From the NCBI GenBank assembly GCA_900538905.1, contig UPZS01000025.1:1-32264 (forward strand): 32,264 nucleotides of DNA, given 5' to 3'. A program made the position numbers and the translations under genes. The notes beneath the pieces were generated by a model. The model was given only the letters and a program-made list of their open reading frames with translations, did not search any database and was not told where the DNA came from. Below, piece after piece: positions 6,124-14,186 of the stretch. Within the stretch, counting starts at the first letter, position 1; every line of letters begins with the position of its first letter. Source of the DNA: an uncultured Sutterella sp. (GTDB taxonomy: Bacteria > Pseudomonadota > Gammaproteobacteria > Burkholderiales > Burkholderiaceae_F).

Positions 6124-7649
6124 CCCCTCGACTTCGGCTCAATCACATCACAAAAGCATATCCGGGCATCGTCGCCAACGACGACATCTGTCTGGAAGTG
6201 TGTCCCGGGGAAGTGCTTGCTATTCTTGGCGAGAACGGCGCCGGCAAGTCCACCCTCATGAAAATCATCTTCGGTTCGGTCACGCCGGACAAGGGTTTCA
6301 TCGAGTTTGACGGAAGTCCTGCGCAGATCAGCAGCCCTTCGGAAGCCAACCGTTTGGGCATTGCCATGGTGCATCAGCACTTTGCCGTGTTCGAAACGCT
6401 TACGGTGGCGCAAAACGTCATTCTCGGCATCGCCGAAAAGATTTCCGTGGAGGAGTGCGCCAAGCGCATCAATGCGTTAGGTGAGCGCTACGGTATTGCG
6501 GTCGATCCGTTTGCCATCGTTGCCGACCTCTCCATGGGCGAGCGCCAACGCGTGGAAATCATCCGCGCCCTGATGAGCAATCCCAAGCTTCTGATCCTGG
6601 ATGAGCCCACCTCGGTGCTGACGCCCCAGGCTGTCCGCAAGCTTTTTGAAACGCTCAAGAAGCTCGCCTCCGAAGGCGTTTCGATTCTTTTTATTTCTCA
6701 CAAGCTCGACGAAATTCGCGAGCTAGCCGATCGCTGCACGATTCTTCGCGCCGGCCGCGTGATCGAAACGGTCAATCCGAAGGAAAAAACCGAAGAGGAA
6801 CTCGCGCGCCTGATGATCGGCAAGGAACCGCCCAAGCTTCTGACTTCGGAAGGCACGCCCGGCGAAGTGGCGCTCGAATTCAAGGGCGTGAGTCTCGACG
6901 GCGGCCATCACGTCACGGGGCTTACGGACATCAAGCTCACGGTGCGCGCGGGTGAAATCGTCGGCATCGCCGGCATTTCCGGCAACGGTCAGTCGCGATT
7001 GCTCGGCGTTTGCATGGGTGAACTCAAGCAGACGAAGGGTTCCGTGAAGCTTTTCGGCGAAGTGGTCGACGATCTCGATCCGGCCGAGCGTCGCGCCAAG
7101 GGCTTGCGCTACGTGCCCGAGCAGCGTCTTGGTCACGGGTCGGTGCCGGAGTTTTCGCTCATCAACAACACGCTTTTGACGGGTGATGATTTTCACAGCC
7201 ACGGCTTTATCAAGCAGGAAGAGGCCGAAACGTTTACCGATCTCGTCATCGAGCGCTTCCATGTGAAACCCGAAGCGCCGAAGGCGGCGGCAAGAAGCTT
7301 CTCGGGCGGCAATCTGCAGAAGTTCATTGTCGGCCGCGAGATCCTGAGTTCTCCGGGTGTACTCATCATCGACCAGCCCACATGGGGCGTGGACGTGGGG
7401 GCCGCCACGGTGATTCACAATTCTCTGATGCGCCTTCGCAGCGAGGGTGCCGGCATTCTGGTCGTGAGCGAAGAAATCGATGAGCTCTTTGCCATCTGCG
7501 ACCGCATTGCCGTGATGTATCGCGGCTGTATATCGCCAGCCATTCCCGTCAGTTCGATTACGACCGAAGAGCTCGGCCGCTGGATGGCCGGTCTGTGGGT
7601 GGGTAGCCCCTTCCGTCACGCTCAGTCCGCCGACAAGGAGGCCGAATAA
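6120..7649 (+). CDS. BMP-type (nucleoside/purine) ABC transporter, two-domain ATP-binding protein
   Basis: A 509-residue cytoplasmic ATPase with two fused nucleotide-binding domains, as in RbsA/NupA-like importers. Domain 1 is complete: Walker A GENGAGKST (37-45), Q-loop MVHQHFAVFE, signature LSMGERQR (about 137-144), Walker B LLILDEPTS (157-165) and switch His in FISHKLDE. Domain 2 is degenerate in the usual way for this family: GISGNGQSRLLG lacks the Walker A Lys, Walker B has IIDQPTWGVD with Gln in place of the catalytic Glu, and the switch is VVSEEIDE, while its signature SFSGGNLQKF is good. One ATP site is therefore expected to hydrolyse. The start has only a weak AGAAG (6108-6112). It heads an operon with the two permeases and is read from the promoter at 6019-6047. 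Confidence 0.93.
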   Translation: MTPRLRLNHITKAYPGIVANDDICLEVCPGEVLAILGENGAGKSTLMKIIFGSVTPDKGFIEFDGSPAQISSPSEANRLGIAMVHQHFAVFETLTVAQNVILGIAEKISVEECAKRINALGERYGIAVDPFAIVADLSMGERQRVEIIRALMSNPKLLILDEPTSVLTPQAVRKLFETLKKLASEGVSILFISHKLDEIRELADRCTILRAGRVIETVNPKEKTEEELARLMIGKEPPKLLTSEGTPGEVALEFKGVSLDGGHHVTGLTDIKLTVRAGEIVGIAGISGNGQSRLLGVCMGELKQTKGSVKLFGEVVDDLDPAERRAKGLRYVPEQRLGHGSVPEFSLINNTLLTGDDFHSHGFIKQEEAETFTDLVIERFHVKPEAPKAAARSFSGGNLQKFIVGREILSSPGVLIIDQPTWGVDVGAATVIHNSLMRLRSEGAGILVVSEEIDELFAICDRIAVMYRGCISPAIPVSSITTEELGRWMAGLWVGSPFRHAQSADKEAE

Positions 7650-7651
7650 AA

Positions 7652-8743
7652 ATGCAATTTCCTGTGCGTTTGGTTGCCCGCAGAACCCCGGGCTGCATGA
7701 TGTGGCTTTCTCCGGTTCTGGCTCTTGGCCTGACTGTGTTATTCGGTGCGATTCTGTTTGCGATGCTGGGTAAGGACCCACTCAATGCGCTCTATGTGTT
7801 CTTGATCGCTCCGCTTGAAACCCTGCGCGGTTGGGCCGAAGTCGGCGTGAAGATGACGCCGCTGCTGCTCTGCGCCGCCGGTCTCGTGGTCTGCTTTCGA
7901 GCAAGCATCTGGAATATCGGTGCCGAAGGCCAGTTCCTTGCGGGCGCCATCTCCGGCGGCTGGGCAGCTTTGGCTTGCCCCGACGGCATCGGTCATTGGT
8001 ATCTGGTGATCGTTCTGCTGGCCGGTATTGCGGGCGGCGCCTTCTGGGGCGGCATCACGGCGTTACTGAAAGACAAATTCAACGCCAACGAAATTCTCGT
8101 ATCCCTGATGTTGGTCTACGTGGCGCAGTTCGGGCTTGCCTACTGTGTTCAGGGGCCGTTGCAGGATCCTGACGGTCTGGGCTTTCCGCAGTCCGCGCTT
8201 TTTGCTTCCGCGGCTAGCATGCCGGTGATTCTCGGCGGCACGCGTCTGCATCTGGGTTTTGTTCTGGCCGTAGTGGCCGCGCTTGTCATCCAGGTGATGA
8301 TGGTGCGTATGTTCATCGGCTTTCAGCTCAAGGTTTCCGGCATGGCGCCCTTGGCAGCCAAGTACGCAGGTTTCCGTCCGAAGCGTCTGCTTTGGGTCTC
8401 GATGCTCATTTCCGGCGGTCTGGCCGGTTTGGCCGGCGTTGCCGAAGTTGCGGGTCCCGTCGGACAGCTCACGCTTAACATCAGTCCGGGCTACGGCTTT
8501 GCGGCCATTATCGTGGCTTTCGTGGGTCGTCTGTCGCCCGCGGGATGCATCCCTGCAGCCTTCGTGATGGCGCTCTTTTATCTGGGCGGCGAACTCGGCC
8601 AGTCCCGTCTGGGGTTGCCGAGCTCAATTACGGGTGTCTATCAGGGCATGCTTCTCTTTTTCCTTTTGATCTGCGATTCGCTCATCTACTTTAAGCCTGT
8701 TTGGCAGGGCTTTACCGAACGCAAGCTGAGCAAGGAGGCTTAA
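7652..8743 (+). CDS. BMP-type ABC transporter permease (subunit 1)
   Basis: A 363-residue inner-membrane permease of the BPD_transp_2 family with about eight to ten hydrophobic segments, the longer of the two permeases as is usual for BMP-family importers. Recognisable parts are the conserved ASIWNIGAEGQFLAGAI region (in this family the loop after an early membrane helix) and GMAPLAAKYAGFRPKRL, the cytoplasmic segment expected to dock on the ATPase. AAGGAGG lies 9 nt upstream of the ATG, and the gene begins 2 nt after the ATPase stop. It works as a heterodimer with the next gene product. Confidence 0.93.
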   Translation: MQFPVRLVARRTPGCMMWLSPVLALGLTVLFGAILFAMLGKDPLNALYVFLIAPLETLRGWAEVGVKMTPLLLCAAGLVVCFRASIWNIGAEGQFLAGAISGGWAALACPDGIGHWYLVIVLLAGIAGGAFWGGITALLKDKFNANEILVSLMLVYVAQFGLAYCVQGPLQDPDGLGFPQSALFASAASMPVILGGTRLHLGFVLAVVAALVIQVMMVRMFIGFQLKVSGMAPLAAKYAGFRPKRLLWVSMLISGGLAGLAGVAEVAGPVGQLTLNISPGYGFAAIIVAFVGRLSPAGCIPAAFVMALFYLGGELGQSRLGLPSSITGVYQGMLLFFLLICDSLIYFKPVWQGFTERKLSKEA

Positions 8744-8745
8744 TC

Positions 8746-9672
8746 ATGGATGCTGGTGTGATTGCTTCTGTCATTGCTGCGACGTTGAATGCGGGTACGC
8801 CCCTGCTGATTGCTGCCATCGGCATTCTCATTCACGAAAAAAGCGGTGTTCTCAACCTGGGTGTCGAAGGCATGATGCTCATGGGCGCGGTGACCGGTTT
8901 CGGCGTAACCTACGCCACGGGCAGCTTTGCGCTCGGTTTCCTGGCCGGTGCCCTGGCAGGCCTCGTGATGGCCGCGCTCTTTGGCTTTTTTACGCTTGGA
9001 CTCTACGCCAATCAGTACGCAGCCGGTCTGGCGCTCTCGCTTTTCGGCGCCGGTCTTTCGGCTTTCGTGGGCCAGCCTCTGCAGGGCATGGCGTTGCCGA
9101 GCCGCGCGCCCACGGGCATTCCCGGTCTTGAATCGATTCCGTTCCTGGGCGATGCATTCTTTTCGTCGCACTGCCTTGTGTATCTCTCCCTGATCGGTCT
9201 GGCCGCCGTGGGCTGGTTCCTCTACAAGTCGCGCCCCGGCCTGATGCTGCGTGCGGTGGGAGAATCGCCGAGCTCGGCTTACGCCCTGGGCTACAACGTG
9301 CGTGTCATCCGTTTCTGGGCAGTGCTCTTCGGTGGCTTCATGTCGGGTCTGGCCGGTGCCTATCTGTCGCTTGTCTACACGCCTCTGTGGGCTGAAGGCA
9401 TGACGGCGGGCCGGGGTTGGATTGCGCTTGCGCTTGTCACCTTCGCCACCTGGCGTCCGCTTCGCGTGGTGCTCGGCGCCTATCTTTTCGGCGGCGTGAC
9501 AATGCTGCAGTTCAATATGCAGGCGATGGGCATTGAGATTCCCTCGCAGATCATGTCGATGACGCCGTATCTGGCGACCATTCTCGTGCTGATCCTCATC
9601 AGCCGCAACCCGAAGTGGATTGCGCTCAACGTGCCGGCAAGCCTTGGCAAGACGTTTCATCCGAGAAACTGA
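8746..9672 (+). CDS. BMP-type ABC transporter permease (subunit 2)
   Basis: A 308-residue BPD_transp_2 permease that pairs with the product of 7652-8743. The early segment HEKSGVLNLGVEGMMLMGAV is the family hallmark, and VGESPSSAYALGYNVRVIRF is the expected ATPase-contact loop. ATG at 8746 is chosen because AAGGAGG (8732-8738) is well placed for it; a longer reading frame from an upstream TTG would overlap the previous gene. A strong terminator follows at 9684-9739, so the substrate-binding genes are not simply the end of the same transcript. Confidence 0.93.
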   Translation: MDAGVIASVIAATLNAGTPLLIAAIGILIHEKSGVLNLGVEGMMLMGAVTGFGVTYATGSFALGFLAGALAGLVMAALFGFFTLGLYANQYAAGLALSLFGAGLSAFVGQPLQGMALPSRAPTGIPGLESIPFLGDAFFSSHCLVYLSLIGLAAVGWFLYKSRPGLMLRAVGESPSSAYALGYNVRVIRFWAVLFGGFMSGLAGAYLSLVYTPLWAEGMTAGRGWIALALVTFATWRPLRVVLGAYLFGGVTMLQFNMQAMGIEIPSQIMSMTPYLATILVLILISRNPKWIALNVPASLGKTFHPRN

Positions 9673-9683
9673 TTTTTTGATTG

Positions 9684-9739
9684 AGCCGCCGATCGTGGTC
9701 CCGAAAAGGCGAGCAACCGGGGCCGGCGGCGGCTTTTTT
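9684..9739 (+). terminator. Rho-independent terminator after the permease genes
   Basis: GCCGCCG near 9685 pairs with CGGCGGC (9727-9733), and an inner GGTCCCG/CGGGGCC stem is present; six T follow (9734-9739). It lies only about 43 nt before the first binding-protein gene. Confidence 0.85.
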
Positions 9740-9781
9740 GCGTCTGAAAAGTTGCTCGTGCTTCCACAAAAATAAACAACT

Positions 9782-10903
9782 ATGGCTTTCCAGAAAATTG
9801 CCCTGACGATGGCCGCCGCCTCCTGCTTGTTGCTGGCCGGATGCGGAGAAGACACCACCACCGACAAGAAGGCCGAAAAGGCCGTTGCCTCCACCGAACC
9901 TCTCAAGGCCGCCTGGGTCTATCCGAGCCCGCGCGCCGATGAAGGTTGGTCCAAGCAGCACGAAGAAGCCCGTATGCTCATTGAGCAGAAGTACGGTGAC
10001 AAGATCAGGACTCAAGTGGTCGACAACGTCACCAATACGGTGGACGCCGAGCGAGTCATTCGTGATCTGGCAGCTCAAGGCAACAAGATCATCTTTGCCA
10101 CGAGCTTCACGTACATGAATCCGGCACTCAAGGTAGCCAAGGAGTTTCCGGACGTAAAGTTTGAAAACTGCACCGGATACAAGACCGCTGCCAACTACAG
10201 CAACTACAACGCGCGCTTTTATCAGGCCCGTTATCTCGCGGGCAAACTCGCCGCTTCCATGAGCAAGACCGCTCATTTGGGTTACGTGGCCGCCATGCCG
10301 ATTCCCGAGGTGCTTCAGGGAATCAACGCTTACACGTTGGGTGCCCAGAGCGTTAATCCTGACGTGAAGGTATCCGTCGTGTGGACCAACACCTGGTATG
10401 ACCCGGGTAAGGAAGTGGACGCCACGAACACGTTGATCGGTCAGGGTTGCGACATTCTCACGCACCACACCGATTCGACGGCTGTACCCGCAACGGCCGA
10501 AAGCCGGGGCGTGAAGGTGATCAGCTATCACTCGGCCATGACGAAGACGGCTCCCAAGCAGCTGATCGGTGCCGTGACACACCATTGGGATGAGTATTAC
10601 GCTCACCGAATCCAGGCGCTTTACGACGGCAAATGGAAAGTTGAGCCTGTTTGGGGCGGCGCCGAACTGCACATGGTGCGTCTATCGGCCATAACGCCTG
10701 ATGCGCCCAAGTCAGTGGTTGAAGACATCAACGCCGTTTACTCCAAGATGGAAAAGAAAGAATTCAACGTCTTCTCCGGCCCGATTGTCGACAACGAAGG
10801 AAAGGTGCAGATTCCTGAAGGAAAGGTTGCCGACGACAAGATGCTCAACACAATGAACTACTTCGTCAAGGGCGTGATCGGCAAGGTGCCCACCGGCAAG
10901 TAA
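9782..10903 (+). CDS. BMP-family substrate-binding lipoprotein, copy 1
   Basis: A 373-residue periplasmic binding lipoprotein of the BMP (basic membrane protein/PnrA-like) family, whose characterised members bind nucleosides or purines. A signal peptide ends in the lipobox LLAG-C21, followed by a charged linker; the binding domain starts around PLKAAWVYPSP. Family features include DEGWSKQH, VIRDLAAQGNKIIFATSF and TNTWYDPGKE. About four in five residues are identical by eye to the next gene product, with most differences in the linker and surface. No Shine-Dalgarno is visible (an A-rich, G-free stretch precedes the ATG) and no clear promoter is seen between it and the terminator at 9684-9739, so its expression is uncertain. 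A hairpin follows at about 10926-10976. Confidence 0.93.
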   Translation: MAFQKIALTMAAASCLLLAGCGEDTTTDKKAEKAVASTEPLKAAWVYPSPRADEGWSKQHEEARMLIEQKYGDKIRTQVVDNVTNTVDAERVIRDLAAQGNKIIFATSFTYMNPALKVAKEFPDVKFENCTGYKTAANYSNYNARFYQARYLAGKLAASMSKTAHLGYVAAMPIPEVLQGINAYTLGAQSVNPDVKVSVVWTNTWYDPGKEVDATNTLIGQGCDILTHHTDSTAVPATAESRGVKVISYHSAMTKTAPKQLIGAVTHHWDEYYAHRIQALYDGKWKVEPVWGGAELHMVRLSAITPDAPKSVVEDINAVYSKMEKKEFNVFSGPIVDNEGKVQIPEGKVADDKMLNTMNYFVKGVIGKVPTGK

Positions 10904-10925
10904 CAAAGTCAACGTTGCCGGAAGA

Positions 10926-10976
10926 CGGGTGCAAAGGCAAGACTCAAGCGTTTTGCCGGCGCGCCCGTTTTGTCTT
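10926..10976 (+). terminator. Probable terminator between the two binding-protein genes
   Basis: A long interrupted hairpin: ACGGGTGC pairs with GCGCCCGT (one wobble), and an inner GGCAA pairs with TTGCC. It is followed by TTTGTCTTTTT. The stem is imperfect but the T-rich tail is clear. Confidence 0.55.
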
Positions 10977-10997
10977 TTTCAGCATCGAGTCGATAAC

Positions 10998-11006
10998 TGA
11001 TAAAAT
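10998..11006 (+). promoter_or_regulatory. Extended -10 promoter candidate for binding-protein copy 2
   Basis: TGATAAAAT combines the TG extension with a near-consensus -10 (TAAAAT at 11001-11006). The -35 region (TTCAGC, 17 nt upstream) is weak. It lies after the hairpin that follows copy 1, so copy 2 could be transcribed on its own. Confidence 0.4.
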
Positions 11007-11061
11007 CACGCCAACTTTCCCCATTCCCATATTTTCCTTTCTTTTCAAAGAGGCATCCCTG

Positions 11062-12195
11062 ATGGCATTCCAGAAAATTGCCCTGACTCTTGCTGCCGCT
11101 TCCTGCCTGGTGCTGGCCGGCTGCGGCGACGATTCGTCCAAACCTGCTCCGAAGAAGGCAGAGGCTCCTGCCGCCACCGCTTCTTCCGGTCCTTTGAAGG
11201 CAGCCTGGATCTATCCGAGCCCGAGCGCCGACGAAGGTTGGTCCAAGCAGCACGATGAATCGCGTCAGCTGATCCAGAAGCAGTTCGGCGACAAGATCAA
11301 GACGCAGTTTGTGGAAAACGTCACGACGATGGCCGACGCCGAACGCGTGATTCGCGATCTCGCTTCGCAAGGCAATAAGATCATCTTCGCGACGAGCTTC
11401 GAATTCATGAACCCGGCTCTCAAGGTGGCCAAGGAATTTCCCGATGTGAAGTTCGAACACTGCACGGGTTATAAGACGGCCGACAATTTCAGCTACTACA
11501 ACGCTCGCTTTTATCAGGCTCGTTATCTCGCAGGCAAGCTTGCCGCTTCGATGAGCAAGGATGGCCACTTGGGTTACGTTGCCGCTGTGCCGATTCCCGA
11601 AGTGCTCCAGGGCATCAACGCCTACACGCTTGGCGCGCAGACCATCAATCCCAACGTGAAGGTTGACGTGGTCTGGACCAACACCTGGTATGACCCGGGC
11701 AAGGAAGCCGATGCGACCAATACGCTTATCGGCCAGGGCTGCGACATCATCACGCACCACACCAACTCCCAGGCTGTGGCCTCTACGGCCGAAAGCAAGG
11801 GCGTGAAAGTGATCAGCTACAACTCCCCGATGGTCAAGGCCGCTCCCACGCAGCTGATCGGTGCCGTGACGCACCACTGGGACGAGTTCTACGCTAAGCG
11901 TATCCAGGCAGTGATGGACGGCAAGTGGAAGGTTGAGCCGATTTGGGGCGGCGCCGAAATGCACATGGTGCGTCTGTCCAATATCTCCAAGGATGCTTCC
12001 AAGGAGGTGGTTGACGACATCAACGCGACCTATGCCAAGATGGAAAAGCAGGAATTCGACGTCTTTACCGGTCCAATCGTGGACAATGAAGGTAAGGTGC
12101 AGATCCCCGAAGGCAAGCGCGCCGACGACAAGATGCTCACCACGATGAACTACTTCGTCAAGGGCGTGACCGGCAAAGTCCCGAGCAACAAGTGA
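11062..12195 (+). CDS. BMP-family substrate-binding lipoprotein, copy 2
   Basis: A 377-residue paralogue of the preceding protein, with the same signal peptide architecture (MAFQKIALTLAAASC, lipobox VLAG-C21). Its linker is different and longer, rich in Pro, Ala and Lys, before PLKAAWIYPSP. The binding domain is nearly colinear with copy 1 without gaps. ATG at 11062 is preceded by AAAGAGG at 8 nt, a far better site than that of copy 1; a longer in-frame extension upstream is unsupported. With its own candidate promoter and a perfect terminator at 12241-12275, this copy looks the better expressed of the two. Both presumably feed the permeases upstream; the ligand cannot be read from the sequence. 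Confidence 0.94.
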   Translation: MAFQKIALTLAAASCLVLAGCGDDSSKPAPKKAEAPAATASSGPLKAAWIYPSPSADEGWSKQHDESRQLIQKQFGDKIKTQFVENVTTMADAERVIRDLASQGNKIIFATSFEFMNPALKVAKEFPDVKFEHCTGYKTADNFSYYNARFYQARYLAGKLAASMSKDGHLGYVAAVPIPEVLQGINAYTLGAQTINPNVKVDVVWTNTWYDPGKEADATNTLIGQGCDIITHHTNSQAVASTAESKGVKVISYNSPMVKAAPTQLIGAVTHHWDEFYAKRIQAVMDGKWKVEPIWGGAEMHMVRLSNISKDASKEVVDDINATYAKMEKQEFDVFTGPIVDNEGKVQIPEGKRADDKMLTTMNYFVKGVTGKVPSNK

Positions 12196-12240
12196 TCTGT
12201 CGTTGAGTCTCAAAGCGGTCGCCTCTCTCGGGCGACTGCG

Positions 12241-12275
12241 CAAACAAAAGCCCGCTTCGTGCGGGCTTTTGTTTG
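12241..12275. terminator. Bidirectional Rho-independent terminator
   Basis: A perfect 15-bp inverted repeat (12241-12255 with 12261-12275) around a TTCGT loop, with T-rich arms on both strands. It serves the binding-protein gene from the left and the convergent unknown gene (12288-12869) from the right. Confidence 0.92.
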
Positions 12276-12287
12276 TTCGGAGACTCG

Positions 12288-12869
12288 CTATGCTTCAGTG
12301 GCCGCAAGCGCCTTGTTGAGACTATCTAAAACGAGCGCACGGTGACGCTCTTCGTGTAGCGTGCCCACGTAGGCGCGAATGAGTTCAGCCGTCTGCCAGC
12401 GCTTGGTGGAAGAAAGGCCGATCATGGCTTTGAGCGCTGAGGTAAAAAGCGGATCGTGGCAGTCGGCACCTTGTGGCAAGACGGGCGTTGTGGTGATGCG
12501 TCTTGCTTCTTCTTCAATGGCAAAAAGCATCGGAAAGAGAATGCCCACGGGCAGGCGCTGTGCGGCCTGTGCGGAAAATTCCGCGAGTTTTTTCAAGTAA
12601 TGATCGATGTTTGTGGGAAGAAAGAAGGCAAGCGTGGGCTTGGCAGCATCTTCCCGCAGACGGTCGGACAGCTCCCTGAGAATTGACAGCATCGTTCGCG
12701 CAAAACTTTCGGCTACGGCGCGCGGGGGCGTCGTGGGGAGCGCTCGGATCAAAAGTTCCCCCTTTTGCGTATCGCTCAAGAGACAACCGAAAAGCATATC
12801 TTGAGCTTCTTTAGCCGAAAGACTCTGCACGGCGTCGTGCAGGGCGTCGGCATAACCGTAGTGATCCAT
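12288..12869 (-). CDS. Conserved-looking protein of unknown function, partner of the AT-hook gene
   Basis: I do not recognise this 193-residue protein. It has no signal peptide or membrane segment and appears largely alpha-helical, with charged helices such as SILRELSDRLREDAAK and EEEARRI. The ATG lies 8 nt after the stop of the upstream gene (12878-14041), so the two form an operon ending at the terminator at 12241-12275. No strong ribosome binding site is visible; translation may be coupled to the upstream gene. The long intact frame, tight spacing and own terminator support a real gene. Function unknown. Confidence 0.75.
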   Translation of the reverse strand: MDHYGYADALHDAVQSLSAKEAQDMLFGCLLSDTQKGELLIRALPTTPPRAVAESFARTMLSILRELSDRLREDAAKPTLAFFLPTNIDHYLKKLAEFSAQAAQRLPVGILFPMLFAIEEEARRITTTPVLPQGADCHDPLFTSALKAMIGLSSTKRWQTAELIRAYVGTLHEERHRALVLDSLNKALAATEA

Positions 12870-12877
12870 GGCGAGCT

Positions 12878-14035
12878 TTATGCCTTATGGTTGCCGCCAG
12901 ACTTGTTGCGCGAAGCCGGACGGGAGGAGATCGTCGTCGAAACGGTTGCTTGGACGGCGGCAGGCTTTGCTGTGCTCTTACGAGGACGTCCCGGAGAACG
13001 GTGCTCGACGGCGCTCGGTGTGATCTGAAGGCTGTTGACAAGGCGGCTGGCCAGATCGTCAACTGAGGAGGCGGCGGCCATCGGTTTTACCATGGGCTGA
13101 GCCTTCACCGGTGCGGCTGCCTTGGGCTTGGAGGTTGCAAGCTTGGCTTCCGTCTTGATGATTTTGACACTCACCTTTTCCTGCGGTTTGATTCCCGTTT
13201 TGGTGTTTTTGGCAGGTTTTTCCGGTTTTTCAGATTTTTTCTCGACCTTTGCAGCTTTCACCGCAACAGCGTTGCGAGTTTTTTCCGTTGCGACTGTTTC
13301 CGAGAATTCAAAACCTTGTTCTTCGCACCAAGTCTTGAAGGCTTTGCGGTCGGAGATGACAGCGCAGGGGATGTCTCCGATGATCGTCTGCGAGAAGCCG
13401 AAAGGTTTGAGCGAGGCCGGCGGCATATCCATCAACACGGCAAGGGCGGCACCTTCAGGGCTGTCCTTGAGCGAACAGAAAAGGGAGTCGCTCTTTTGAA
13501 CATTGCGCTCCAAGAGCGCCTTGGCCGTGACAATAAGCACCTTGAATTCAGCCTTGTCCATGTGCTCGACCCAATCGGTGAGCGAGGACTTCTGCATCAG
13601 CGAAAGGGCGCGGTGACAGCGCAGCGCATCGCGGCGCGTTTCGGCGTAAAGCTCGAAAACATCGTTGGACTGTGCGGCGTCGAGATCGTCCTGAGACGGA
13701 AGTCCGTCCTTGGTGAGTTCAAGCGCCTTGAGGCCTTGGGCGCTCAATTCACGGACTTTGTCGTGCAAAGTTTCGTACTTGGCGATGTATTCCGGAATCA
13801 TGCGCTGACGCGCAGTGAAAATGACCGTGTAGACATCGGAAACTCGGTCCATGGCCCTGAGAAGTTTTTTCGGAGATTTTTTCCAGTCGTCTCCGAGTTC
13901 GGACTCGATAACTTTTTTGAGGCTGCGGGGTTTGAAATCGATTGCGCGCAACATTCCGGCCGCATCCATGGCAAAGGAAATGGTTTTGGTGTCGTTCACG
14001 GTACTGCTTTTTCTGTGTGAATGGTCTTGATTCAT
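12878..14035 (-). CDS. Unknown protein with helical N-terminal domain and basic AT-hook tail
   Basis: About 385 residues, not recognised. The first about 240 residues look like a folded, mostly helical domain with a short hydrophobic stretch (KVLIVTAKALL) but no clear membrane helix. Beyond that, a Lys/Ala/Pro-rich, probably disordered tail of about 145 residues resembles histone-H1-like bacterial tails. It ends with HRSPGRPRKSTAKPA, a textbook AT-hook core (GRPRK, about residues 349-353 from this start). This suggests binding to AT-rich DNA, perhaps as a nucleoid-associated or polymer/granule-associated protein; that is inference. ATG at 14035 is preferred over TTG at 14041. A -10-like TAAAAT lies at 14071-14076 on the minus strand. 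It forms an operon with 12288-12869. Confidence 0.75.
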   Translation of the reverse strand: MNQDHSHRKSSTVNDTKTISFAMDAAGMLRAIDFKPRSLKKVIESELGDDWKKSPKKLLRAMDRVSDVYTVIFTARQRMIPEYIAKYETLHDKVRELSAQGLKALELTKDGLPSQDDLDAAQSNDVFELYAETRRDALRCHRALSLMQKSSLTDWVEHMDKAEFKVLIVTAKALLERNVQKSDSLFCSLKDSPEGAALAVLMDMPPASLKPFGFSQTIIGDIPCAVISDRKAFKTWCEEQGFEFSETVATEKTRNAVAVKAAKVEKKSEKPEKPAKNTKTGIKPQEKVSVKIIKTEAKLATSKPKAAAPVKAQPMVKPMAAASSVDDLASRLVNSLQITPSAVEHRSPGRPRKSTAKPAAVQATVSTTISSRPASRNKSGGNHKA

Positions 14036-14112
14036 GAGCAACTGAGCCCGACGGCGCAGTCAGGCAAGCCATTTTAGAACGACCGAGCCTAGCCGAAGGT
14101 TAGGATTTGCTC

Positions 14113-14155
14113 GAAAAAGGCCCGAACGCTTCGGATTTTGAAGTGTTCGGGCCTT
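14113..14155 (-). terminator. Rho-independent terminator after the sulfurtransferase gene
   Basis: A 16-bp stem (14117-14132 with 14140-14155, one wobble) is followed on the minus strand by TTTTT. It ends the EamA-sulfurtransferase transcript before the unknown operon. Confidence 0.88.
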
Positions 14156-14186
14156 GTCTTGGGGCGGTTTTGAAAAAAGTGAAGCG

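Noticed and set aside
10909..12243. A 444-codon minus-strand frame opposite the second binding-protein gene
   Set aside because: Antisense shadow. Similar shadow frames lie opposite the first copy (9626-10672), the ATPase (6723-7781) and the permease (8740-9906), all Arg/His-rich without motifs.
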